64,000 bases of DNA from Micropterus salmoides (Eukaryota; Chordata; Actinopteri; Centrarchiformes; Centrarchidae), in contig NW_024041150.1 in the NCBI RefSeq assembly GCF_014851395.1, positions 43,089,437 to 43,153,436 on the forward strand, written 5' to 3'. A program made the position numbers and the translations under genes. Under the pieces are notes generated by a model. It did no database searches. It saw nothing but the letters and a program-made list of their open reading frames with translations, and was not told where the DNA came from. Positions 42,335 through 53,006 of this stretch are shown in pieces. Position 1 is the first letter of the stretch. Every line of letters starts with the position of its first letter.

Positions 42335-43360
42335 AATAATTTAAATAACCTCCCTCACCTGCTGTATTTATATAAACACATTAATTCATTAGTAATAAAA
42401 ATCCAGTGTTATATTGTGAGCCTGTCCTTTTTTTTCTTCAAAAATATACACATTTACACAAGGACATTTAAGCAAATTGCAACGTGAAGGTACTTTATGA
42501 AAGCCAGTAGGTCGCGTAGTTTCCCCATCATGATCCTAGCCTGCCACCTAGTGACCATTTCAGACAATTGCTCCTTCAGGTGTGTGTTCAGAAAAGGTGT
42601 TGTGAAAATAAAATTGATATGTTGTTTGTAGGCTGGAAATAGAGCTGGTGAGTTATAAGAATGCCAGAGGTATCAGCGTTGAGTCATCACAGGATTATAA
42701 ATCCTGCGCCCCTTCTCTACTTTTGATTGGCTTTTCCCTTCTTCCATGAGAGGGTTTTTGGAAAAACACAAACACACACACAGATATAAATGCATCTGAC
42801 AAAATATTGTCCTGTTAAATGTTAGGTGCAAGAGTGTGTCCAAGAAAAAAAATTTAATCACACTGGACAGATTTTTGGGCGCACACTGGTGGGCTTTTTC
42901 ACTTTGAAAAATGCATAAAAAAAATATGTAACACTATAAAGCACAATAACAGTATATTCTAACCTTCTATCATTTCCCAAACACATTACTAGTTATGTAA
43001 ATGATTGTAAACAGGAACACTTGCAGGTAAATGTTTGTCTTTATTTGAATCACTGCACAAACAAAAAATGGCCAAAACTTCATTACAGTGAAAACAAAAC
43101 TGAGATGATGACCAGCCTGGACCATCTACAGCCCCAATAACAACAACACGCAGGCCTACACAGATGGGGGCGTGGGAGGGGGAATCAAACCAGGACAAGA
43201 TCCCCACAAGTCCAGTCAGGACAGCCACACCACAGCTCTGAACGCTGGAAAACTGAAAGTGATCTTGAGACTGTCCCATGAGCCAGTAGGTTAATGCCCT
43301 GCAGATCACCAGGAGCCCAGGTGCACACACATTCAAACACGCTCACCTATGGACCTTTTC
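42335..43360. other. No gene recognised
   Basis: AT-rich to 43,000. 43,050-43,340 is a more complex stretch, open on the minus strand for 115 codons without recognisable domain. 42,539-42,553 reads on the minus strand TCACTAGGTGGCAGG, one base off the CTCF core. Confidence 0.4.
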
Positions 43361-43369
43361 CAGATGTAT

Positions 43370-43678
43370 TCTCCACAGATACAATGAGGACACTCCTGGA
43401 TAACCGCAACAGCCTTTTTACTAGCTTGACACAAAAATCTATTAATCGACTCCACACTGTCCAAACACAGCTGCCAGCCTTTTAACCAGAACAGAGAAAT
43501 ATGATCAAATGGCTCCCAGTATGTTTTAGAGTAGACTTTAAAATGTTATTGATCACTTCTAAAGCTCTTCATGGCCTCTCGCCCTGTTATATCTCTGACC
43601 TTTTAGTCCCATACGCACCGGCATGTACTTTGAGATCCTCGGGCAGAGGTCTGCTGTCTGTTCCAGAGTCTCGACTGT
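43370..43678 (+). mobile_element. L2-like LINE 3' fragment
   Basis: Plus-strand copy of the sequence that lies on the minus strand at 53,300-53,600: A-L-H-G-L-S-P-C-Y-I-S-D-L-L-V-P-Y and G-R-G-L-L-S-V-P-E-S-R-L. It ends abruptly at 43,678, where an oppositely oriented LINE begins. Confidence 0.7.
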
Positions 43679-43679
43679 A

Positions 43680-44800
43680 AACTAAAGCGTCAACACGGAC
43701 CTTCCAGCTTAGTGCACTGTCGATATGTACACCAAGATACCAAGAGAAAACCTGAGTGTCGGGTAAGTTTTTGATGAGTACAGTCCCGGGGTCACCTGCA
43801 GCCTTTGGGACAAACACCATCTCCACAGGCTTGGTCACATTTAACACACAGATAGACACCACTGGACACATTCCTAAATTTCTGTATGATAAGCTTCTGT
43901 CCTCGTGCATAAGGCCGAGGATTGCTGTATCATCTGAAAACTTGATCATGTAATTGTCAGAGTGGAGTCTAGTGCAGTCATTAGTGTAAAGTGTAAAAAG
44001 GAGAGCTGATCTGGGCTCAGAGAGAGCATTGTTTACTCTGACCTGTTGAGAACAGTTTGTTAAAAAAAGTACAGCAGTATAATAAATAAAAATAATAAAA
44101 TACCAGAGACTAAAAGCAGCAACATGTTTCAGTTTCTGGATGAGCATTTCAGGCTGCAGAGTGTTAAAAGCTGAACTAAAATCAACAATCAAAATGCCTG
44201 CTGAGCTGTTTGCTGACCAGGTGTAAAATGCTGCTGCTTACAAACAAACTGAAAGGGATCTGAAAGCTCACCAACATCTTGCTTAAGAAACGACACCATT
44301 ATCCTCTCAAGATATTTCATGACAACAGAGGTCAGAGCCACAGGCCTGAAATCATTATTCACCTTTGGGTAAGGTTTTTTAGTTACAGGTGCAATTACTG
44401 ATTTCTTCCACAAGGTGGGGATGGTGTGTGAGTCTGCTGAGTTTTCAAAGATGGGGCACTGTGCAGCTGTCTGCTCCTCTGCTCATGTCTTCAGGAGGAA
44501 TGCAGATATTTCATCCGGCCCTGAGGCTTCGAAAGTCTTTAAAAACTGATCTGACCTCCATCTTTGAGCTGGTGTCATGTTAGTGTTTACCTTCACAGTG
44601 TCCCATAGTTTATTTTACACTAATTTCTGTAAACCTTTGTTCAATTAATAATTTATGTCTCCTCCTGGCTTCCCTGAGCAAGTGATTAAGCTCTATTTCT
44701 ACAGTTTTCAGTTGTGCTCTGTCCTGGTTCTTAAAGGCCAATGTCTTGCAGTTGATATAGTCTTTAATCTCCCTAGTTATATATGGTTTGTTGTAGGGCT
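43680..44800 (-). mobile_element. Rex1-like LINE, internal part with reverse transcriptase, decayed
   Basis: In order on the minus strand: a linker (K-P-Y-I-T-R-E-I-K, 44,610-44,800), RT fingers (D-F-R-P-V-A-L-T-S-V-V-M-K, 44,189-44,413), then palm (D-F-S-S-A-F-N-T-L-Q-P, L-L-F-T-L-Y-T-N-D-C, 43,690-44,192). The catalytic Y-A-D-D is replaced by F-S-D-D, and frames are broken, so it is inactive. The 3' part is absent, cut at the junction with the L2 fragment. Confidence 0.7.
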
Positions 44801-44824
44801 GACCCAAGCGGGAAGCTTCCGGTC

Positions 44825-45200
44825 TACAATATGAAGCCGATGCGGAAGTCACTGAAACCTGCATTCTATTGAAAATCCAGCAGGGGGCGACTCTTCTGGT
44901 TGCAAAAAGAAGTCCGGCTCCTGATTTATTACCTCAGTAAATTTACATTTAGTTTTAAGCCTGTTATTCGCTAGACAAAGTTATCAGCCCAGTTAAAATG
45001 ACATTTACCGTAAATTACAGTTTCACCTAGCTAAGCATGCTAGCTAGCTCCGCACACGGCCGTTGGTCACTTCCGGGCACTTCCTGGTTGCAAAAACTCG
45101 ACATGGCGGCGCCCTATCAGCCAAACTCGAGGCTTCAAAACGGCAGTCCACAAACCAACGTTGATGTCACGACGACTACGTCCATTTCTTTAATACTATG
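44825..45200. repeat. Dispersed fish repeat A, copy 2
   Basis: Pair of 4,870-5,262 (AGCTAAGCATGCTAGCT, CATGGCGGCGCCC, CGAGGCTTCAAAACGGC). This copy is longer on its left, with GGTTGCAAAAAGAAGTCCGG and a CTCF-core-like CCAGCAGGGGGCG at 44,877-44,889. Confidence 0.55.
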
Positions 45201-45202
45201 GG

Positions 45203-45480
45203 TTGACCCCCAATAGTCGAAGATTCGATGCTTCGATGGGCGGAGCCTGATTTCTCTCTCAGCCAATCTCACAGTCGAAGCTTGGCAGCAAAACGAGGAT
45301 CATGCCATTTTGGCGATATGGGGGTGCTCAACGTCTGATTTTACATAGAACTACCAGTTTTCTCCCAATAAGTTAATATACAGCCTATTACAATATACAT
45401 TTCAATGTTTAATGCTGTAAATAAACATTTAAAAAGAATAAAAATTTCAATAAATGTTTTTAAAAGTGCATAAATAAATC
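45203..45480. repeat. Dispersed fish repeat B, copy 2
   Basis: Pair of 36,320-36,575: AATAGTCGAAGATTCGATGCTTCGATGG, then GCGGAGCCTGATTTC and CATTTTGGCGATATGGGGGTGC. It directly abuts repeat A. Confidence 0.55.
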
Positions 45481-45524
45481 TAAAATTGTAACCCTAACAC
45501 TGGGTAGTGCACATGTGTAGGCGT

Positions 45525-45652
<128 letters not shown>

Positions 45653-45842
45653 GAAAGAGGAACACTTGCTGAAGAGACTGAGCCACAGCTTCTCTGGTGC
45701 TTGATGAACCACACAAAGAAGATTAGATCATTTTTAAAGAGCCGGCTACTTGAAATAGACCCGTGAGGAACCGCAACATGCATGTAGTTGTTGGCAGCAC
45801 GGCATGCATGCAAAACTCACACAAGACCGGTGAATGGCAGGT

Positions 45843-45880
<38 letters not shown>

Positions 45881-46024
45881 AGGCTCTTCAAAAAGCTCCA
45901 GTTTAGTTGGACATTTACAGTGTAAGTTGAATGAATAGAGACTGCAGCTCGACAGCTTCTCAAGATTAAAGCAGAGCTACCCCAATGTTACGAAACCTTC
46001 TGGGCAGATACAGGGGTCTTAGAC

Positions 46025-46215
46025 TCAAGTAAATAAGTTCAACATTGGAGTTACAAATAGTCTTGTATGTTGTCTGCACCATTTGTCACAGATGCCCTGA
46101 CCTCTGTCTTTCCCCAACGCCTCACTGCTTTCAGAGCGGATAAGAGAAAAACCCTCCACCTCGCACAGTGAGTCAGGAACATCAGGATGCATCCATGTCT
46201 CAATAAACACCATGA
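46025..46215 (-). mobile_element. Rex1-like LINE endonuclease fragment
   Basis: M-V-F-I-E-T-W-M-H-P-D-V-P-D-S then E-G-F-S-L-I-R-S matches the E-T-W-L metal-binding segment of the AP-type endonuclease in Rex1/CR1 LINEs. Same strand as 43,680-44,800, so it may be the 5' part of the same insertion, separated by later repeats. Confidence 0.7.
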
Positions 46216-46639
46216 TAGATGACTAACGGACCTTGTTGCAGGCCGCAGCGTTGGTCCGCAACTCGTCCGTTTTCCAACTAAACTGAGCTAAAGTTAACAG
46301 CAGCAGCTAGAAGCACTCACGTCCTGTCTCCACCTGAGCTTTGGAGGAACGTTGTTTTTAACATGCTGTTGTAATCAGCTGATCCATTTGTTTTGGTGAG
46401 GAGGAGACCGACTTCACATCCTTGCAGAAACCTCCTTATTGATGAAACCTTAAAACAATAACTCCAGGCCTGTTATTTATCTTGACTCTATCAGCTGTTA
46501 GCACACCGGAGGACTGACTGCACACCAGATGAGCTATAAATATAATGTATATATGATCTCAATCCGACATCAACAAAACTTGTTTTGCTTTCTGGTTGGT
46601 GTTTGTAATTTATTGGTCTGATAATGTCATTGAGTCAGC

Positions 46640-47345
46640 GAAGGAAAAGAGACGAGCAGCAGCAGTAAACCCATAATGGTAAAAGTTTGGAAATCAGATT
46701 TGTATCGACTGTATCAAATGCCTTTGATAATTCTTTGATAAATCAATTTACCATTTGGAAATATAGGTTGTATACCAAATCCACCTAGCTCAAGTCATTG
46801 CTCTTAGATAACATACTTACTTATTTATTCCATTCATTGCACTGTGTACATGTGTACATGTATGTGTACCTGTATATCACATCCACCCCCGACATGTACA
46901 AACTCCTGCATCCTTTGCACTCTGCACTATTTGTCAGTATGTCTATATTGTTTTTGTTCATAGTGTGTATATTTGTGTTGTCTACACTGAAGTCTGTGTC
47001 TGATTTTATTTTATTTTTTATTATTATTTTTAACTTTTTATTATTATTTATTATTGTGATTTTGTATTTTTGTATGAGTAAGCACATCATGAGCAATGTA
47101 CAGTCCAGTTATTGTCCAATGCTTTGGATTTGTTGTTTATAAGTATGTTGCGTGTTTTTGTCAATATTCATATTGATGTTTATACAAGATATTGTTATCA
47201 TTCAGGTGTTCATGCATAACTTTTCCAAAACTTTAGAAAAGCAGGTAAAATAGAAATTGGTCGGCAATCAGTGAAAAGACTAGGATCCACTTTTTAATAA
47301 TGATATGACCTTTGCAACTTTCAGATTGTGGAGACACTTTTCCTT
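46640..47345 (-). mobile_element. LINE RT fragment and 3'-UTR-like sequence
   Basis: 47,230-47,345 on the minus strand, across breaks, reads L-K-V-A-K-V-I-S-L then F-S-K-V-L-E-K-L, the RT fingers signature of several LINE clades. 46,780-47,160, with CTGTGTACATGTGTACATG and GCACTCTGCACTATTTG, looks like a LINE 3' UTR. Confidence 0.5.
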
Positions 47346-48060
47346 GTGCAAATACAAGATTCAAAAATTACTATGGGCTTAAGTGAATTTTGCAAATGTT
47401 TATTGAACACATAAAAGTGAATATATAGAAATATAGATTACAATAAATGCCATAAGATACAAAACATTCAAATATAACAAACACGAGACAAGAAATTTGT
47501 TAGATAATAAATGTTTGAATAAGATGAATTATTAATAACTATCACATGCCAGGAGTGATACTTAAAATGAATATCAGAGAATACTTGATTGTTAAAAGTA
47601 ACCCAATTCTTAGAAGTATTAAATGTTGGAAATGAGATTTAATCAGTTTTAGTTAGAATATAATAAATGCAAATTATCAGACTGACCAGACGACCTAATA
47701 TGTTCTCAGATGAGTACCAAACACAGAACAATCACTTATTCAGTAATCGAGATCACATAAACCTCTAGGCCTCCCTGCCCCAATAAGCCTGGTATTTTCC
47801 TCGACTCTTGCAGATAAACAAAAGAAATAACCCCTCCCTTAGCTGCAATAATCTTCAATAGTTACTTTTCTCATTGCCTGTTTCCGCCAACATCTCTGTT
47901 TCCTTGTCAAATTCTCATGCGTCCTTTTTTTTGGCTGCAATTTCCTGTTGAACAAGAGCATGTGTAATAAGACATAATTCCCTTTCAATCATGGAAACTA
48001 AATTTACTGAAGCTGTAAGTTTGTGTCATTAGCCGTTGTGCCACCCAATTGCCATGTGAA
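47346..48060. other. No gene recognised
   Basis: AT-rich, without usable frames or clear repeats. Confidence 0.45.
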
Positions 48061-48094
48061 TTTTAAGGTGATTTTTGAAATGTCACAAAAAAGT

Positions 48095-48555
48095 AAATCC
48101 AATTGTATATGCGTTTCCATCAGCTGGTTTGGAGCGAATAAACCAGGCTATGGCGAGCGTAGTTACATCAGTAGTTGACATTACACATGGCTTTAATAAA
48201 CAAGACGTTTGGGTTTCAAGCCAGAAACAAAACCAGTCGCATGGACCTGAGGGCCATTGATCTGAAGTGTGTTTAAAGTGGGCAAACTGCTGCCAGCCAT
48301 GTCTCCGCTCATTATGGCAATATCCGGCAAGACGCCCAGAGCGGAAACAGCTGATCAGACCTAACTTACAAGTTCGCTACGTCAGAACTTCGGAAATTTA
48401 GCGTATTTACTCTTTTTCGCAAAAGGCAAAAACCACCTCAAGCGAGCGTAAAAACTTTCTTGAGAAATTAAGGAATTTTGCCGTTTCCATCAACCTTTTC
48501 TGATGCGATACTTCAAAATGTGCATGAAAAAAGCGTTGATGGAAACAAGGCTATT
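48095..48555. mobile_element. TIR-type non-autonomous DNA transposon
   Basis: The left end has GCGTTTCCATCAGC and the right end GCGTTGATGGAAAC, inverted copies, with a further internal GCCGTTTCCATCAACC near 48,480. The interior contains TCTCCGCTCATTATGGC and CGCAAAAGGCAAAAA, known from dispersed fish MITEs. Exact ends are not certain. Confidence 0.55.
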
Positions 48556-48735
48556 GTCACAATCACATGCCAGATGAGTTAGTACTTTAACACAGTCAGG
48601 AGTCATTGTCCGGTTTATTGAAACACTTGTTTCTTTTGTCCATCTAATGCGGTCACACATCAAAAGCCACAACACAAATTCAAAAACCACAACGGAAATA
48701 CAAACAGCACAACACAAATACAAACATCACATTAT

Positions 48736-51700
48736 CTACACATCTATTAAATAAAGAGCAGCTGTACCTCTCGTCCTGTGTGGTCTGATGGCTATTTGTC
48801 CATAACTGATGTCTCCTGCTCCTCTCACTGCTGAGTAGACTGCAACTGAATAACACACTGGAAAATAAAACAAATACAAGTTACATTTCTTCAGGTAGAG
48901 GAGACCAGGGATGAAACACAGATCAGTTATAACACGTCCAATTTCTCCAACCACGAACAAGTTACAAATCACCTGATTCACTCATGCACATACTCAGTTT
49001 AGTCTTTATTCCGCACATAGTTCATTTATTTTTAGTTAAACTAATCAAACTTAAATCATGTTTATTGTGTGTCTATGTAGATGTCTTTAATGTAAATTGT
49101 TAGTGCTAATGCTTTAGCTGTAGGCTGTAAGGTAAGCTAGGTCATGGCTTTAATGAGTCTGGGTTAGATGAAACAACAATAAAAATGTTTAGTTGTATTT
49201 AAGTGTTTGAATTTCAGTGTAGGTCTGACACACACACACAGGAACGTTTGTTTTATCAGCATGTTCAAATGCTAGTGTAAGACCTGTAGGCTTCTCTGTG
49301 GGCCCCTGAGGCCTCAAGGAGAGCCGCATGTCTGTCACCACTGTGATGACGTAAAACAAACACACTAATATTCACATTTATTATTATGTTGAATACTATT
49401 TCACTATGACTTACAGTAACTATGATACTTGGATCAGCCCTACACACAAACACCAATTATTATTATTAGACTATGCTGTGAAATGTAACGTTGACTCCGT
49501 GTGTTTGAGACATGCATTTTGTTCACATCCGTGTTGCAGAAATAACGGTTCTGCAATTTAACAGCAGACACGTGTCACTAGTGTGTACCACATTTTGACT
49601 AAACTGGCATAAAAGATCTCCGAGATACAGACAGAAATGTCAACTTACAGCTGTTAGAAGTGCTGATATTTACTGCTAATAATACTCGTACTGCAGCACA
49701 TGTACTTAATACTACTGCAGAAATAATTTCATTACTTTTCATATGTAGAATCATAATAAGTATAGATATATAGAATTATAATAAGTTGTATTATAGACTT
49801 TATAAAGGGCAGCAGGTTTGATAGTTTTCTTCATAACACTGTGAAAGGTGAAAGACCAAATGTAACTGGAGGGTATTTATCTGAAACAGGAAACTAGAGG
49901 ACCACAAAATAAGTTCACATATTTCAGCACAAAAATAGACAGACACAACACTATCAGCTAAAAAAGGTCACACTAATGAGAAACGACACCAGCGTCAGAC
50001 CTCAGTTCACTGGTGTCAACAGGAGGAAGTTGCTGCTGGGGTTTAGATGCAGAACACAACCAAATATATTTGGTCCATCTTTTCTATTATTTAAAATCAT
50101 TTGAACTCTTAATGTACCTATTATTTACATTAAAACAAACAGACCAATAATGTTTGAGTAAAACAGTTAATATATTGTTTGTGAACAGAATGTACAGAGA
50201 TCTGTAAATCTTCACATTTATAATTCATGTGTCATCATATAAGTGTTTTTGAAAAACAGTAAACTGGACGACCACAGAGCTGTTAGCTTCTGTTAGCGAT
50301 TCATCGCAGGGGAAGAACACACATGGTGATCAACCTAAAGAGACCACAATGAGTCTGAAAACTTTATGGACAAAAAATTTGATTTTACATTTAATTTATT
50401 TTGATGAACATTCTTTCTACAATTCCAAATTTTATAAAAATGTCCTCACAAAGACATAAGAACAATAACACACACTCACTGTCCCTGAAAAGTCAACAAA
50501 ACATCTTTACCGTTGCTGTATCTGATTGGCTGCTGTAGATCTGTGATGTCATCATCTCCAACTTCAGCAGCTGAATGAACCAAAATGAGCAGAAATTTAA
50601 ATCAAGGAAGGTCATGTGATTTGATCAAAAGCTCCACAGCTCACTTAATGGACCCTGTGGTGAGATTGTTTTATTAACAGCAGCAATGTGATTTATGAGA
50701 ATCCTGATGGACGTCTGACTTAAAGAAAGAGTTTGTAACTTGTTATTATTTGTATGTCCGGAAGTGTTAATAGAGACATCTGTGTCTAACCTTTAGGTTT
50801 CCTGTGGGGGCATCGTCTCACCAGTAGAACCAGAAGAACCAGAAGAACCAGAACACAGAAAGATAGAACAGCAGACCAGAACACAGAGAGATGAGGAGAG
50901 GAGGAATCAGGAGGAGAGGTGGTGGAAGAAGGACTCTTAGTGGTGGGTTTCACTGAAATGAACAAGAAATTATAATTAAAGACACAGAAAATAAAATAAA
51001 TGGATAATTTATTCAACAACAGAAAGACCTACCAGACTGACATTCATAATGTCTGTCTGGTAGTTAAAAAGATCTCGTTTCAAATGGTGGGTTGAACTCA
51101 GAAACAGATTTCACTCTTGTTTTTTTGCCGATTACAAAGTTAGAAATGTTGACACATCTTGAACCATCTCTGCTGTCCTGATCAGTTTTGAAATATGTCA
51201 AAAATGTCTACTGGATTACTGTAGTGTGAAATAACATGCAATAAAGACGCTGTGTGATGTGTGTGCAAAGACTGGGAGTCACATTAAACTACAAATAAAA
51301 GTGTAGTTCTCTCCAGGTGCTCTGGCTTCCTCCCACCGTCCAAAGACATGCAGGCTAGGTGAATTGATGACCCTAAATTGTCATTATTGTGAGTGTGAGT
51401 GGTTGTCTGTCTATGTGTGGCCCTGTGATGGACTGGACCTGACCAGGGTGTACCCTGCCTTTCGCCCGATGTCAGTTGAGATTGGCTCCAGCCCCCCGTG
51501 ACCCTTTATGCCGGATAAATGGTGGGTTGAACTCAGAAACAGATTTCACTCTTGTTTTTTGCAGATTGCAAAGTTAGAAATGTTGTCTCATCATGAATCA
51601 TCTCTGCTGTCCTGAAACCTGCTGAACTCAATGTAGAAAACAAAACAAGGTCAGTTTGAGAATTATCTTTGAGCTGCTCACCTGTGACAGAGATCCAGCT

Positions 51701-52802
51701 GGATGGAGACTCTCCACGACCGCTGATGTTACACTTGTAGAGGCCTTCATCAGACTTGTTAACATGGTGGATGGTCATGTGACCTGTAGGCTCAGTCCTG
51801 ATGAGGGAGCCCTCTTTATAGAAACCAGCTTGGAGGTTGGAGGTAGGGGTCTCTGTTTCACAGTGCAGAGTGACATCATGTCCCTCCATCACAGGGAGGA
51901 CAGGACTCTGCAGGATCACTGGTCCACCTCAACACAGAGACAAACTACAGCATTTCATCATTTACACACAGCTTCATCAACACTAACTCCACAGTCTGAT
52001 CTTACCAGTGACAGTGATGTTGATGGTGTTACTGGTTGCTCCCTCTCTGGACTCACACCAGTAAACTCCGCTGTCCCATGGGTTTATGTAGCTCATGTAA
52101 CAGGAAGAACCAGCTGATCTTCCCCAGCCAGCTCCACACTGAGTCCTGGTTTCTCTGCTTGTGTTCCTCCTCAGCGTCCATCCAGCAGTGCTGCCGTCTT
52201 CGTCACAGCTCAGCAAGACAGACATCCAGCGGAAAAACTGAGAGCTGCTGGGACTCACAGTCAGAGAGGCTGGAGGAAGAGACAGAAAGATGTAGTTAGA
52301 CATGTGGGGTTTATTTCTCCACATTCCTCATATTCCTACTTTTTCAACATCTACAGTTTCACGGATTTTTAAGGGAAGAAATCAGAATCTCAAATATCAA
52401 AGTTGGCACATTAAACACTGAGAATTTTATTGTTTTCTGTGACTTGCTTATTGATCTCTTTTACCAATCAATATTTTCTTCCCATAATCCTCCTGTTGTA
52501 ATGGCAACTACAGCCTACCGGACCATCAAAAGAAGGAGCACAACATGTATATGATTAGGTGTGTACCTTCTAGCAGCTGTATCCTGCTGTGCAGTTTCTG
52601 AATTACATTTTTATAGCAGCAGTTTTAACTTTGGTTCCAGTCTGCAACACTGTGGCATCAAAACTGCATTCAGTGTTTTATTGTATGTGTAAAGTGGCTC
52701 CTAAACACTAACTGTTCTATCAGGGAGAGAATAACTTTTCAGCTGTGACAGAAGAAGTTTGCTCACCTTGGTTTGTTGTGCAGCTCAGCAGTGAGGTCAG
52801 AA
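48736..52802 (-). CDS. FcR-like two-Ig-domain receptor, unit 3 (5' exon outside window)
   Basis: Partial gene on the minus strand. Exons: 52,767-52,802 (signal part 2), 52,006-52,269 (Ig1), 51,682-51,927 (Ig2), 50,791-50,952 (stalk/TM), 50,511-50,570 and 48,768-48,857 (tail). All open, GT/AG, phase 1. Exon 1 is not found up to 56.95 kb, where the BEL/Pao element begins, and probably lies beyond the window. No V-V-Y-S-S-L terminal exon was found below 48,768; if the donor at 48,767 is not used, the frame stops at 48,736. Tail motifs: I-R-Y-S-N-V (created at the exon junction), A-V-Y-S-A-V and I-S-Y-G-Q-I. Probably an inhibitory or mixed-signal leukocyte receptor. This is the cleanest of the three in the extracellular part and tail. 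Confidence 0.75.
48768..48857 (-). CDS. Unit 3 tail exon with paired tyrosines
   Basis: A 90-bp exon, same length as unit 2's 32,698-32,787. Y-S-A-V and Y-G-Q-I are spaced by seven residues. The first coding bases differ (V-C-Y-S-V instead of E-S-D-P), which supplies the Val of I-R-Y-S-N-V. The donor GTACAG is present; without splicing the frame adds G-T-A-A-L-Y-L-I-D-V and stops at 48,736. Confidence 0.75.
48860..50505. other. Unit 3 tail intron
   Basis: 49,640-50,240 aligns with 32,820-33,420 of unit 2. The minus-strand frame 49,265-49,456 has no support. No extra exon is visible. Confidence 0.5.
50511..50570 (-). CDS. Unit 3 short tail exon
   Basis: A 60-bp phase-1 exon, acceptor TCATTCAG and donor GTAAAG. 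It keeps the acidic G-D-D-D-I-T start and the Q-P-I-R end of unit 2's exon but lacks 14 codons between, including the tyrosine of I-T-Y-S-D-V. Its last codons are I-R-Y-S-N. Confidence 0.7.
50791..50952 (-). CDS. Unit 3 stalk and transmembrane exon
   Basis: A 162-bp phase-1 exon, acceptor CATTTCAG and donor GTTAG. The T-T-K-S-P-S-S-T-T-S-P-P stalk is the shortest of the three. The helix is the same; R-R-C-P-H-R-K-P-K follows. Confidence 0.85.
51076..51530. repeat. Duplicated intron segment enclosing a SINE-like tail
   Basis: 51,077-51,180 and 51,517-51,615 are two copies of the sequence just downstream of Ig2 (GGTGGGTTGAACTCAGAAACAG...). Between them lie a 120-bp repeat (51,181-51,300, also at 55,587-55,706) and a SINE-like tail (51,310-51,520, CTCCCACCGTCCAAAGACATGC ... 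GGCTCCAGCCCCCCGTGACC). Confidence 0.7.
51682..51927 (-). CDS. Unit 3 Ig domain 2 exon
   Basis: A 246-bp phase-1 exon, full-length and open. V-T-L-H-C, D-E-G-L-Y-K-C and W-I-S-V-T-G are conserved. It has the G missing from unit 2, confirming that the unit 2 copy is the altered one. Confidence 0.9.
52006..52269 (-). CDS. Unit 3 Ig domain 1 exon
   Basis: A 264-bp phase-1 exon, intact. V-L-L-S-C, W-T-L-R-R, S-S-C-Y-M-S-Y and D-S-G-V-Y-W-C are present. Closer to unit 1 than to unit 2 in the central loop (G-A-G-W-G-R). Confidence 0.9.
52767..52802 (-). CDS. Unit 3 exon 2 (signal peptide part 2)
   Basis: A 36-bp phase-1 mini-exon, identical to those of units 1 and 2. The exon that should precede it has not been found in the window. 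Confidence 0.85.
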
Positions 52803-53006
52803 CTAAAGAGAAATCACACTCAGGTTGGTTTGAGGTTTTACATGAAATAAGACATCTGGACTTTCTACAACACAGAACATCCTGCTTGTAGTGAACAGAA
52901 AAACAGCCACATGTTGACATTAGATATAGAAATAACAAATTTTATTTGAGGACACATTCAGTGTAACATGTAAATGAGGACTACCGACCCCTATTGTTTC
53001 CACTTC

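Noticed and set aside
46798..47142. 114-codon hydrophobic frame resembling a membrane protein
   Set aside because: Phe/Ile/Leu runs come from a T-rich LINE 3' UTR; no start context, splice or paralogue support.
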